A stretch of 22,891 nucleotides of DNA from Chromera velia (taxonomy: Eukaryota; Sar; Chromeraceae), in NCBI GenBank assembly GCA_018398765.1, contig JAHBMJ010001615.1, forward strand, positions 2,298-25,188. The letters are read 5' to 3'. The translations under genes were made by a program, and so were the position numbers. The notes beneath the pieces were generated by a model. It was not told the origin of the DNA. It saw nothing but the letters and a program-made list of their open reading frames with translations, and made no database searches. Positions 1-7,973 of the stretch are shown here, piece after piece. Position 1 is the first letter of the stretch. Each line of letters begins with the position of its first letter.

Positions 1-1
1 A

Positions 2-598
2 TATCTAGGGTGGGGGGCAGGGCAACCACGTGCACTTCAAGTTGTTGGTAGGGACAGATCTCCTCCTCGCGCGAATGAAGAGAGGGGTTGGGGGGCAGGG
101 CAGCCACGTGCGCTTCAAGTTGTTGGTAGGGACAGATCTCCTCCTCGCGCGAATGAAGAGAGGGGTTGGGGGGGGGGGCGTGCTCGCGCGAATGAAGAGA
201 GGGGTTGGGGGGGGTGGCCTGACGAACGGGCGGGGAACGCTCCTGCCCCTGCCGGTGGGGGGCGCCAGGGTAGGGACAGATCTCCTCCTCGCCCAAATGA
301 AGGTGGGGATTGGGAGAGGGGGACGGAGGATGAGGAGAGGTCCATCTCCCCCCCTCCGGGTTGGGGCGGTGGCAGAGATAGAGCGAGGGCGCGCATTGAG
401 AGGCCCCGAGTCGCCAATCCGAACAGGCCCTTGGACGAAGCGGTGTTTGAGGGTTTTGGGGAGAGGGAAAGAGACCTGCGTGCGAACAGGCTCTGGATGC
501 TGTTGCAAGAACGGGGGGATCAAGACAGACTTGTCCGTATCGCACAAGGACGAGAAGAAGAACGAATATACAGAGAAGACCCAGCAGAGGCTGAAGTG
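2..598 (+). CDS. Gene A exon (5' partial): repetitive Arg/Gly/Pro N-terminus and helical linker
   Basis: The frame starting at base 2 is open with no stop from the window edge to 667. It has no ATG, so the exon probably continues leftwards. The first ~70 codons are built from a 78-bp (26-codon) repeat containing GRDRSPPRANEERGW. From about 434 the sequence becomes charged and helical (e.g. RDLRANRLWMLLQERG). The strong-looking donor GTAAGT at 603 leaves the wrong phase for the next exon. The overlapping GTCAGT at 599 gives phase 0, which the exon at 1065 requires. The frame starting at base 9 is also open to 614 and would use the 603 donor in phase 0. I prefer frame 2 for its composition, but this is not settled. 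Confidence 0.55.
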
Positions 599-3500
599 GT
601 CAGTAAGTACCTGAAGTCTCTGACTGCTTTGTTTGATTCAGTGAAATCAGGCACATGCAGAGCGTGAGTGGAAAGAGAGAATTGTCAACTCTAGTCTTCC
701 TCTTCAGCTGGCTGTGCCGATTGAGTTTCTCCTTCTGCCGTTTCTTCCGTTCGTCTTCGATCTGGTCTCTATCTCAAGTGGCCGGGAGATTCCTCCGCTT
801 TTTTAGTTTCCCTTCCCGCCCTTGCACCCCCCTCCCTGCCTTTGTTTATCATCATCATCCTTCCCCCTTCTGTTCTCTCCACCGCAATCACGTCGAGCTG
901 CTTCCTTGGACCCCCGGTTTTTGTCTTCTTGCTCCTCATCTGCAGGTGTCTGTCTGTCTGTGTTTCCGTCCCCTTGCTTGTTTCGATCATGTTCCCTTGT
1001 TGCATGTACATACATACACACATGGCATGTGTCTTTCCCTCCTCACTTTGTCATCTGAATGCAGCGCGCGATTGAAGAGGAAGTGAATCGTTCGGAAGAA
1101 CGGCAGTGGAAGCTTCTCGATGCGACCGTGTTCGGCGAAATGGAGTTAGCTCACGAGAGTCTTCTGGATGGTGCGGACGTGAACTGGAGAAACCCCATCG
1201 ATGTTCGTCCGTCCGTCTCTCCTGCATTCGTCTTTCTGTTTCATTCAGTGTTGGCCTCTTTGTCTTTCTTTCTTTCTGTTTGTTTGTTTGGAAGTGGACT
1301 TTGAATTTCCGCTTTGTATGTGCCCCCATTCGAAGGGAGGGCAGCTGCTGGGCTCAATCAGAGACTCGATTCTTTCCTTCCTTCCTGCTTGTGAGGTTGC
1401 ATGGAGGTGGGTTTTCCTCCATGCATGTGCCTGCGTGATCTATAGACATTGATGATGCATAGTAACGGCGAGCATGCTCCCTCGGAGCATGTCGTCTGAC
1501 GTTGAAACTCCTAGATTCGCTTCCTCTTTTCTAGGCTGCCGAGCTGGCTGCGTGAGCGCATTTGAAATAAAGGGGTCGCAGTCGTTTCTTCGCATCGACA
1601 TTCACAGAAACACTTTGCAGGACGGTGCGGTCAGATGGTGGAGTTACACGAAGCGCTGCGATCACTTCCGAGTGCATGTGGGGAGCGACTGTGCTATTTC
1701 GTCACAAATGAATGTGTGTGTGTGTATGTGTGTTTCCTTTCTTTTTTTCTTTCTTTTTTTCTTTCTTTCTTTCTTTCTCTCTCTCTCTCTCTCTCTCTCT
1801 GTCTGTGTGTGTGTGTGTGTGTGTCTCCAGAACTGGAAGACTGCTCTTCACTACGCTGCACAATTCGACATGAGAGAGGTTGCGGAGCTGTTAGTGGGCG
1901 TGGGCGCAAACGTCTTTTTGAGGGACGGGGTGAGTCTTTCTTCGTCCGTCAGTTTCTTCCTTGTGTATTTGTTCCTCCCTCCCTCCCTCCCTCCCTCCCA
2001 ATTACTGCCGCCACTTCCTTTCTTCGCTAGCTTTCTTCGTTCTCTCGATAGGCATATTCGAAACGTCACAGAGCAGCGAGATGACTGCATGCCTTTCTCA
2101 TGTGCTCAGCGTGTGAAAACAAAAGTTCACTGAGCACTTTAAAAGGGTTCAGTCACGGACGTCGACAGTGATGTAGGTATCTGCGCGACCTGAAGGAGAG
2201 AGAAGAGCAGTGGGGTGTGTGAGATTCACAAAAAGACGGCGTTGACTTCTTTTCTTCTTCTCGGTGACCTTTTTGCCTTCTTCTCTTCTCTGTGCAGAGT
2301 GGCGCGAGGCCCGCTGACTGTTGGCCACGAGGCCCCCTCCAAAGCAAACTGTCGAGAGACCTTGGAGACCCCAAATGGGTTGCGAACGTGCGAAATCAGC
2401 ACAGACTCCACGGAGAGGGGGGCCCCCTGGGGCCAGATGGAGATCAAGGTCCTCATCGTTCTCTTGAGAGGATCGGGGAGGATTTCAAAGCCCGTCTCCA
2501 GACCCTTCGGGGAGAGGGAGTGGGGGGGCAGAAAGGAGATATGGATGCATTGAGGGGAGTGAAAGAGGTAGAGGCTTGGAAAGGTCTTCTGACTGCTTTC
2601 GAGTGTCTTCCGCACACCATTTTTCGTCCTTCTGAAGAGCCTAAGGTGAACGATTTGACTCAGGAGGGGCGCAATGCGCTTATTTCTCTCCGAACCAGTC
2701 AGAATGCAGTCGCAGAATTCCATCGCCTCCAAGCCACCCTGAAAGAAAAGGTGGCCGGTGCCGCCCGTTTGCAGTTAGATGTGTCTCCCGTCTCTGAGCG
2801 AGAGGCGCGTCAGAGAGATGAAAAGAGAGAAAAGATCTTAAAGTCTCTTGAGACTGCCTTGCGAAGGGGTTCAGAGGCGTTGAAACAGCTAGCATCCGGG
2901 GGGGGGTCGGGTGTGTCAGGCGCCAGTGAAGGGTGTGAGATCCCCCCTCTTGGGGAGCTCGCAAACCGTTTTGAGACACATGTTGACACACTGAAAGGGG
3001 AAAACGACCTTCCTGTGGTCGGATTGTCTCGGTCACTCCGAAAACAATCCGCCAGTCTTCTGTGCCAGGCTGCTCTGTCTCTTTCCAATGAGTGGCAGAG
3101 AAAGAGAGAGAGTGAGTTGGCGGGAAAGCGGGAAGCGTGTGAAAAGGCAGCCGCTGCCCTCGGGGAGTCAGTTGACTTGACCATGGACAGATTCCCTGCT
3201 GCTTGCAGAAATTTGCAGAAGACGGTGAGGGAGGAGCAGGTCCTCGTTGAAGAGATGAATCAGTTGGAAGATGAATTTGCCGACAGCTGTTCTTTCGATC
3301 TATTCCCTTTGGACCAGTCGGTCTGTACAGGGAAGCAGGTGATTGAACAGGTCATATCCGCAGGGTGGGAGGTCGGTCGGAAGGTAAGGCGGGTGTCGAG
3401 TGTGCAGTTAGTGCTGCGAGCAGAGCTCGAGAAGGCAGGAGCAGTGGCGCGAGAGCTTCGCGCGGGGGCATCGTTGGTTCACCCAGAGAAGCTTCAGGCA

Positions 3501-5342
3501 GGTAGGGTCAAGTTAAAGGGTCTGTTAGAGACCCAGAGGGAGGAGAGGAGACAGATCCGAATGAAAGATCTAGACCTCATGAGAACCCAAGTAGAGATGG
3601 AAGTCCCATCGGAAGAACTGAAGGAGAAACTTGAGCGAATCGAAAGTGAGCTCCGAGTTATGAAAGAGAAGGCAGCAGAGAACGATTACCCCGCCGCCAT
3701 TGCTCGAGAGAGGGCATGTCTGCTTTCCCTTGCCTCCCTCCACTTCCCTGAATTGCTCTGGGAAGGGAGTGACTTCCTCCGACTTGTCCGACAGGACTTG
3801 CGGGATGTTGTGCCGCGGGGGGGCCTGGTATCTGCCGGGGTCCTCATGCATGGCAGGTCCTTTGCAAGAGACTACCGCAACATTCGAGTGCTCTCCGAGT
3901 CGTCTCCTCAGACGGGGAGTCTAGCGAGGGTGTGTAGTTGTGAGGACTTGCAGGGGAGGAAAGCAGTTGTGAAAAGGTACCAATTGGGTACTGCCACACA
4001 TGGCACAGCAGCAGTCCGACACTTCTACAGACAGGTCGGGATGTTGCATGAGCTGCAGCACCCCCACCTGGTCCCTGTGGTGGCCGTGTGGCAGGAGGGG
4101 GAGTATGGGTTTGTGCAGATGCCCTTTTACCCTGGGGGGGATCTAGCGGGGTGGATGAAGGAGCGGCCTGTTGCGGGGAGGGATGCTGCCACCAGTCTGC
4201 GGCTGGCAGAAGACCTCCTTAGCGCCCTCGCTTTTCTGCACCAGAAAAAAAAAGTGCACTGCGACGTGAAGCCGCAGAATGTTTTCCTCACCGAAGGTGG
4301 GCGGGGGGTGTTGGGGGATTTTGACGGTGTGAAGGCTGTGCGTGAATCCAAAAAGCCACGCGCAACTACGATCCTTCACGTGACAGCCCACTACCTGGCC
4401 CCAGAAATACGCGCGGGGGAGGCCGCGTCCCATGCGAGTGACGTGTTCTCTGCCGGGGTGACCCTCAGAGAGCTCCTAGGGGGGGGAGTTCTCGGTGAGA
4501 GATCCATGCAGAGGGCAGAGGCGTTGAACTCACTCCTCGCACGCATGACAGCAGAGTCCCCTGACGACAGACCCACCGCAGCACAGGTCCTGCAGGACCC
4601 CCTTTTCTCCTCGGAAGTTATGGAGAACGCCCAGTGCGTGACATGCTTTGAGGTCATCCTGAGAGACCGAGGGGTCTCGTGTGGGTGTCCTCATCGGCAC
4701 TTCCTGTGCGCTGAGTGCCTGAACGCACACGTGCAGTCTCAGTCCATGATGGACCCAGAGTACGCCGATGTACGTGCCCGATTTAAGCAGAATGACTGCA
4801 GAGTCTCCTGCGTTGCCCGTGCGTGTCCCTCCGAACCGTTTGCCCATTCGGACCTTGCACGTCACCTGACACCCGATGTGTTGAATCTGTGGGAGGGTGT
4901 GCGCAGAGAGGCGGCAGAGGAGAGGGTGAGAGCGGAGATGGAGACAGAGTTTGAGGGGCGCCTTCGGATGGCGTTGAGGGAAGATGGGGCACAGAGGAGA
5001 GTGAGAGAGATCGCAGAAGAGATCCTGACACTCAAGTGCCCTCGCTGTCGGGCGGCATTTGTCGATTTTGACGGTTGTGCCTCCTTGACGTGTAATCGTT
5101 GCTATGCAGCTTTCTGCGGTTACTGTTTGCGTGACTGCGGGAACGATGCGCACCCGCACGTCCGAGACTGCCCCATGGGGAGGGGCGTGTTCGTTAGGTG
5201 GGAGGTGTGGGAGCAGATTCAGAAAAGAAGGAAGTACCATCAAGTGACCGAGTTCCTCGGTCGTCTGAACGAGGAGGAGCGTGCGGAGGTTGAGCCGTTG
5301 CTTGAGCCTCTGCTGCGGGAAAACGGACTGATTGCAGATTGA
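2..5342 (+). CDS. Gene A: ankyrin / coiled-coil / protein kinase / RING-IBR-like fusion (5' partial, 4 exons)
   Basis: Model: <2-598, 1065-1202, 1831-1929, 2298-5342, all joined in phase 0, stop TGA at 5340-5342. Domain order is a repetitive RDRSPPR-containing N-terminus, about two ankyrin repeats, a 450-residue coiled-coil-rich region, a protein-kinase-like domain, and two Cys/His clusters of RING/IBR type. Known family roles: ankyrin repeats bind protein partners, kinases phosphorylate Ser/Thr, and RING or RBR modules recruit E2 and transfer ubiquitin. A combined signalling kinase and ubiquitin ligase is therefore inferred. No signal peptide or membrane segment is visible, so the product is probably cytosolic. 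The true start lies left of the window. The large exon is secure; the first exon's frame and donor are the weakest parts. Confidence 0.75.
11..212 (+). repeat. 78-bp tandem repeat inside gene A exon
   Basis: Two near-identical 78-bp units (about 11-88 and 89-166) are followed by a shortened copy (about 167-212). A degenerate echo at about 271-316 repeats the TAGGGACAGATCTCCTCCTC core. The period is exactly 26 codons, so unit gain or loss keeps frame. G-runs of 6-11 bases make length slippage and G-quadruplex formation plausible. Confidence 0.85.
599..1064 (+). other. Gene A intron 1
   Basis: Phase-0 intron between the helical linker and the first ankyrin exon. It is pyrimidine-rich with short ACAT/ACAC runs near 1008-1024. 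Open frames inside it lack coding character. Its donor is ambiguous (GTCAGT at 599 or GTAAGT at 603). Confidence 0.6.
1065..1202 (+). CDS. Gene A exon: first ankyrin repeat, N-terminal half
   Basis: The acceptor ends GAATGCAG at 1064. Only one frame stays open, and it encodes 46 codons including LLDATVFGEMELAHESLLDG and GADVNWRNPID. This is the second helix and loop of an ankyrin repeat (consensus LLDAGADVNARD). Ending at 1202 (donor GTTCGT, weak) joins PID in phase 0 to NWKTALHYAA, the next repeat, with correct ankyrin spacing. That agreement is the main argument for the weak donor. Confidence 0.7.
1203..1830 (+). other. Gene A intron 2
   Basis: Phase-0 intron whose 3' third is simple repeat: TG runs near 1711-1732, a CTTT/TTTC tract about 1736-1775, a TC run about 1776-1800 and a GT run about 1801-1824. 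The tract directly precedes the CTCCAG acceptor and supplies its pyrimidine tract. No coding signal seen. Confidence 0.65.
1831..1929 (+). CDS. Gene A exon: ankyrin repeat
   Basis: The acceptor GTGTCTCCAG ends at 1830 and the donor GTGAGT starts at 1930. The 33 codons begin NWKTALHYAAQFDMREVAEL and end GANVFLRDG, an almost complete ankyrin repeat with the TALHYAA core. The last loop continues across the phase-0 intron into SGARPADCW at 2298, matching the usual DGxTPLD start of a following repeat. The repeat is thus split between exons at its loop. Confidence 0.85.
1930..2297 (+). other. Gene A intron 3
   Basis: Phase-0 intron with a good GTGAGT donor and a pyrimidine-rich acceptor region (CTTCTTCTCTTCTCTGTGCAG). 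It contains a short CCCT repeat at about 1976-1998. Nothing else recognised. Confidence 0.75.
2298..5342 (+). CDS. Gene A large exon: coiled coil, protein kinase-like domain, RING/IBR-like zinc fingers
   Basis: The acceptor TCTGTGCAG ends at 2297; 1,014 codons follow without interruption. Bases ~2550-3750 encode Glu/Lys/Arg-rich helices likely to form coiled coils. The kinase-like domain spans about 3910-4610: AVVK lysine at 3972-3974, HCDVKPQN catalytic loop with Asp at 4263, DFDG in place of DFG at 4317, and APE at 4398-4406. The glycine-rich loop is degenerate (GSLARV). The usual helix-C Glu appears to be Gln (YRQVGML). Zinc cluster 1 starts with CVTC at 4635 and contains CGCPHRHFLCAEC. 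Cluster 2 runs from CPRC at 5037 to HVRDC at 5171, with the DFDGC and FCGYC signatures seen in IBR/RING2-like fingers. Lys, catalytic Asp and metal-binding Asp are all present, so activity is plausible. Confidence 0.9.
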   Translation, partial: SGARPADCWPRGPLQSKLSRDLGDPKWVANVRNQHRLHGEGGPLGPDGDQGPHRSLERIGEDFKARLQTLRGEGVGGQKGDMDALRGVKEVEAWKGLLTAFECLPHTIFRPSEEPKVNDLTQEGRNALISLRTSQNAVAEFHRLQATLKEKVAGAARLQLDVSPVSEREARQRDEKREKILKSLETALRRGSEALKQLASGGGSGVSGASEGCEIPPLGELANRFETHVDTLKGENDLPVVGLSRSLRKQSASLLCQAALSLSNEWQRKRESELAGKREACEKAAAALGESVDLTMDRFPAACRNLQKTVREEQVLVEEMNQLEDEFADSCSFDLFPLDQSVCTGKQVIEQVISAGWEVGRKVRRVSSVQLVLRAELEKAGAVARELRAGASLVHPEKLQAGRVKLKGLLETQREERRQIRMKDLDLMRTQVEMEVPSEELKEKLERIESELRVMKEKAAENDYPAAIARERACLLSLASLHFPELLWEGSDFLRLVRQDLRDVVPRGGLVSAGVLMHGRSFARDYRNIRVLSESSPQTGSLARVCSCEDLQGRKAVVKRYQLGTATHGTAAVRHFYRQVGMLHELQHPHLVPVVAVWQEGEYGFVQMPFYPGGDLAGWMKERPVAGRDAATSLRLAEDLLSALAFLHQKKKVHCDVKPQNVFLTEGGRGVLGDFDGVKAVRESKKPRATTILHVTAHYLAPEIRAGEAASHASDVFSAGVTLRELLGGGVLGERSMQRAEALNSLLARMTAESPDDRPTAAQVLQDPLFSSEVMENAQCVTCFEVILRDRGVSCGCPHRHFLCAECLNAHVQSQSMMDPEYADVRARFKQNDCRVSCVARACPSEPFAHSDLARHLTPDVLNLWEGVRREAAEERVRAEMETEFEGRLRMALREDGAQRRVREIAEEILTLKCPRCRAAFVDFDGCASLTCNRCYAAFCGYCLRDCGNDAHPHVRDCPMGRGVFVRWEVWEQIQKRRKYHQVTEFLGRLNEEERAEVEPLLEPLLRENGLIAD

Positions 5343-7821
5343 TTAATTCATGATTGTTTTTGTGTGCGTGTGCATGGGCGTGCAAAGACATGCAGTGAAT
5401 GGATGGATGTTTGTCTCTTCTGTCTCTAGCCCCCGTCTGCCAAAAAATCCAAAGCTTGAGTGCGTCTTGGGGGGTTGGGGTTGAAGTCGTTAATTTCAGA
5501 AAGTTGATGGAACTGCAGGCCATTCGATTCCATGGCAGGTCTCTCTTTTGCGTTGTCATTCATGTGTCTTCATGTTATTTGTGTGTGACACACTGTGGGT
5601 TTGTTCGGGCCTTTCGCCTTGTACTTGTACTTGTACTTGCTTTTCCTTTTGTTTGCCTGCCTGCCTGCCTTCCACATCATGTCTTTGTTTGATTCGTGCA
5701 TTCTTAATGAGTCGATCGATGCAGATTCTTTGCTTCTTCATGGGTCCTCTTAAAAGGACTTTTCGATGGATGCTCAGTCCGTTACTCGTACCTCGCGTGA
5801 GCGAGCAGTACGTCTGTCTCCTCGTTCGTTAATCTCTTAGACTGAAAGCGCGTCTGACTTCACATGCATGATGCATGCATGCATGTATTCGGGAACCATT
5901 CGCGAGGGAGGAGAGGAGGAAGGAATGCGACAAGAATCCTCTCGAGCTAGACGCAGGTTGCATGGTTTGTGACGTCTGGTCTTTTGGCCCGCCTCAGGCC
6001 ACCAGCTGGCCCGATGATCCATCCGTGCGGGAGGGAGGTTGATTAGACATCCATCCAGGGGGAAGGCCCTCCACCAACCTCCCGTAGGAGAAGGTGGGAA
6101 GGAAAGCTAGTTCAGCGAGGGTCTGTTTGGGACCCAATTGTATGGGCAACACCACACTGTGATGAGGTCCAAGTAAATGATGGTCGGAAAAAGAGATCCG
6201 AGGGCTGGTCAGGGACCCATCTTTGTCTGATTCGTCCGTTGCCCTGGAGCCGCGGAGGTCTAGCTGGTGCTCAAATTTTTTGCATGCAGGAGTCACAGAT
6301 CATTGCATTCAATGGCGCCTAGATCGGCGTCTGTCAGATTTACAGGCACAGAAAAATCAGGTGTCACAACCAGCCAGAGCCTGTCCCGACTGCAAGTTTA
6401 GACAGAAGATGCCAGCTTGGTACCGCTCGACTGAATACCCACTACCCGCTATGGTACCCATACGTACCCGCCGTGAAGCCACTGTCTGATCGACTCTTCT
6501 AGTGTCTATAAAAAGTTTTGTCTAGAGTTTTGTTGATTCATTCATTGATGCCCTAGTTGATGCCAAGTCTGGTTACAACTTTAGTAATATATTTACTGCC
6601 CAGTACATAGTTTATTTTAGGATAATAGGATTAGGATCTAAGTTCTGTTTGTCTCGCGGTTCACTGCTGGGGGACGTTTTAGACAGGTAGCGTTACTGTA
6701 CCAGAAGTTACTTCTAGATTTTCTGAAAGATCCGGTAGTAAAAGCTAGAGTAAAAGTATGTGTTCTACTAATTAATAGGGTTTTCACTTATGAGAATGTG
6801 GACCAAAAAGATTTTTCTGATGGATTATCATGTTCAGACAAGTTTTGAAAGTGGTTCAACTTCATCCTAGAGATTTCCAGTTTTACTAAATGCTTCTCAG
6901 CAGTTTGTATTACCATTTTACGCATCTTTAATGACCTGTTATACAGTTATCATTAGTTATCATGAAATCGCATGGAAAACAGACAGTGCATATGATATAG
7001 ACATGCATGCTAGCGTGCATGTTTAACTCTCCTATCACCCCGGCATTAAAGATCACACTCTCCTTCCCAATCAAGCAAGGGAAAGAGAAGATGACAAAAA
7101 AGTGAAGAAAAAAAAAAGAGAGACAGAGACTAGAAGAGAGAAGACTCCATTCTTGTCTCGTTCTTTCTTTTGTCTCGGTTTCTTGCACTGTAAGGCAGTG
7201 TAAGCACCGGCCGGCCGGTTTTTTGCTCCGAAAGGAGATTGACGCATGTGAATTTAGTTTTCTGCCGGCTTGCATTGCATGTGAGTCCCCCACCGGATCC
7301 GTCGGATCGTCATATGATGCATATACGCCGGCAACATACCGATATATACGCTTGTCATATATGCATGCAGACATATATGCAGTTTTGATTGTCGTATACA
7401 ATCTGCTCCTCGCTTTGCGCATCTTTGTAAGCAGGTTTTTCTGTGCTTCACGTGGAAAGTTTCTGTTTGTGCTTCTCACTCAAAGGCAGTCAAAACAAAG
7501 TGCCAGCGTTCGCAGCGTAAGGATCTCAACAATCGCTCGACCTTGTATCACAGTGAGTCAGACAGATATATATATAGTCAAATTGTAATTTCACGTACAT
7601 CGCATTGCGCGTAGCAATTCGAAGGAAAGGGACCAAATCCCCTGGTGAGATGAGTCACGAATTCTCTGAACACAGGTAGCACTCACACATGTCGGAGGAA
7701 CTGAGGGGGGGTCCTGTAGGACAGCAGCGGTAAGCCAAGCAACTGCGATCGCATGCATGCACACGCAAACAACACCCTCCTCAGCTATGCTCTGGGTCTG
7801 TGCGTGCATGGCATTCCATTA
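5343..7821. other. Intergenic region between genes A and B
   Basis: No confident gene on either strand. It holds three TTGTAC-type hexamers near 5620-5640, a GCCT run at about 5656-5672, a GCATGCAT run near 5866-5886, an AT-rich block (about 6500-6960), a GC palindrome at 7206-7219 and a short TA run near 7564-7576. Two possible phase 2-2 exons near 5430-5459 and 5500-5538 are noted separately. The 3' UTR of gene A and the promoter and 5' UTR of gene B must lie here, but no polyadenylation or initiator signal is clear. Confidence 0.6.
7206..7219. repeat. Perfect 14-nt GC palindrome
   Basis: ACCGGCCGGCCGGT is self-complementary over all 14 bases and is followed by a T run. It sits about 600 bp upstream of the gene B start. 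It could be a dimer-binding site or a hairpin, but no function is supported. Confidence 0.8.
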
Positions 7822-7973
7822 ATGGTCTGCAGAGGAAGGGGGTCTCTTTGGCTGCGTGTCTTCTGTCTGCTCTCTGCCTCCGGACTCCTCCAGGGCACTT
7901 GTGCCTTTTCTTCTTCGTCCTCCGAAGCGGACAGTGTCCCTCCCAGTCGTCCTGCTCTTCCAACCGCTGACGA
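7822..7973 (+). CDS. Gene B exon: signal peptide and start of mature region
   Basis: ATG at 7822 opens a classical signal peptide: basic n-region MVCRGRGSLWLR, hydrophobic VFCLLSASGLL, c-region QGTCA. Predicted cleavage after Ala28 leaves Phe at +1, followed by FSSSSSEADS. Phe at +1 with a Ser-rich stretch is the pattern of bipartite plastid presequences in algae with red complex plastids, so plastid import is a real alternative to secretion. An in-frame ATG at 7753 exists but would bury the hydrophobic segment. Donor GTCAGT at 7974 leaves GA, and G from the next exon completes Glu, giving LPTADE-TSSESLL. Confidence 0.75.

Noticed and set aside
5-547. Pro-rich minus-strand ORF
   Set aside because: Antisense of the G-rich 78-bp repeats.
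6223-6489. ORF with CPDCKFRQKM resembling a zinc-knuckle or retroelement fragment
   Set aside because: One CxxC only, no further retroelement motifs, no repeats at its ends.
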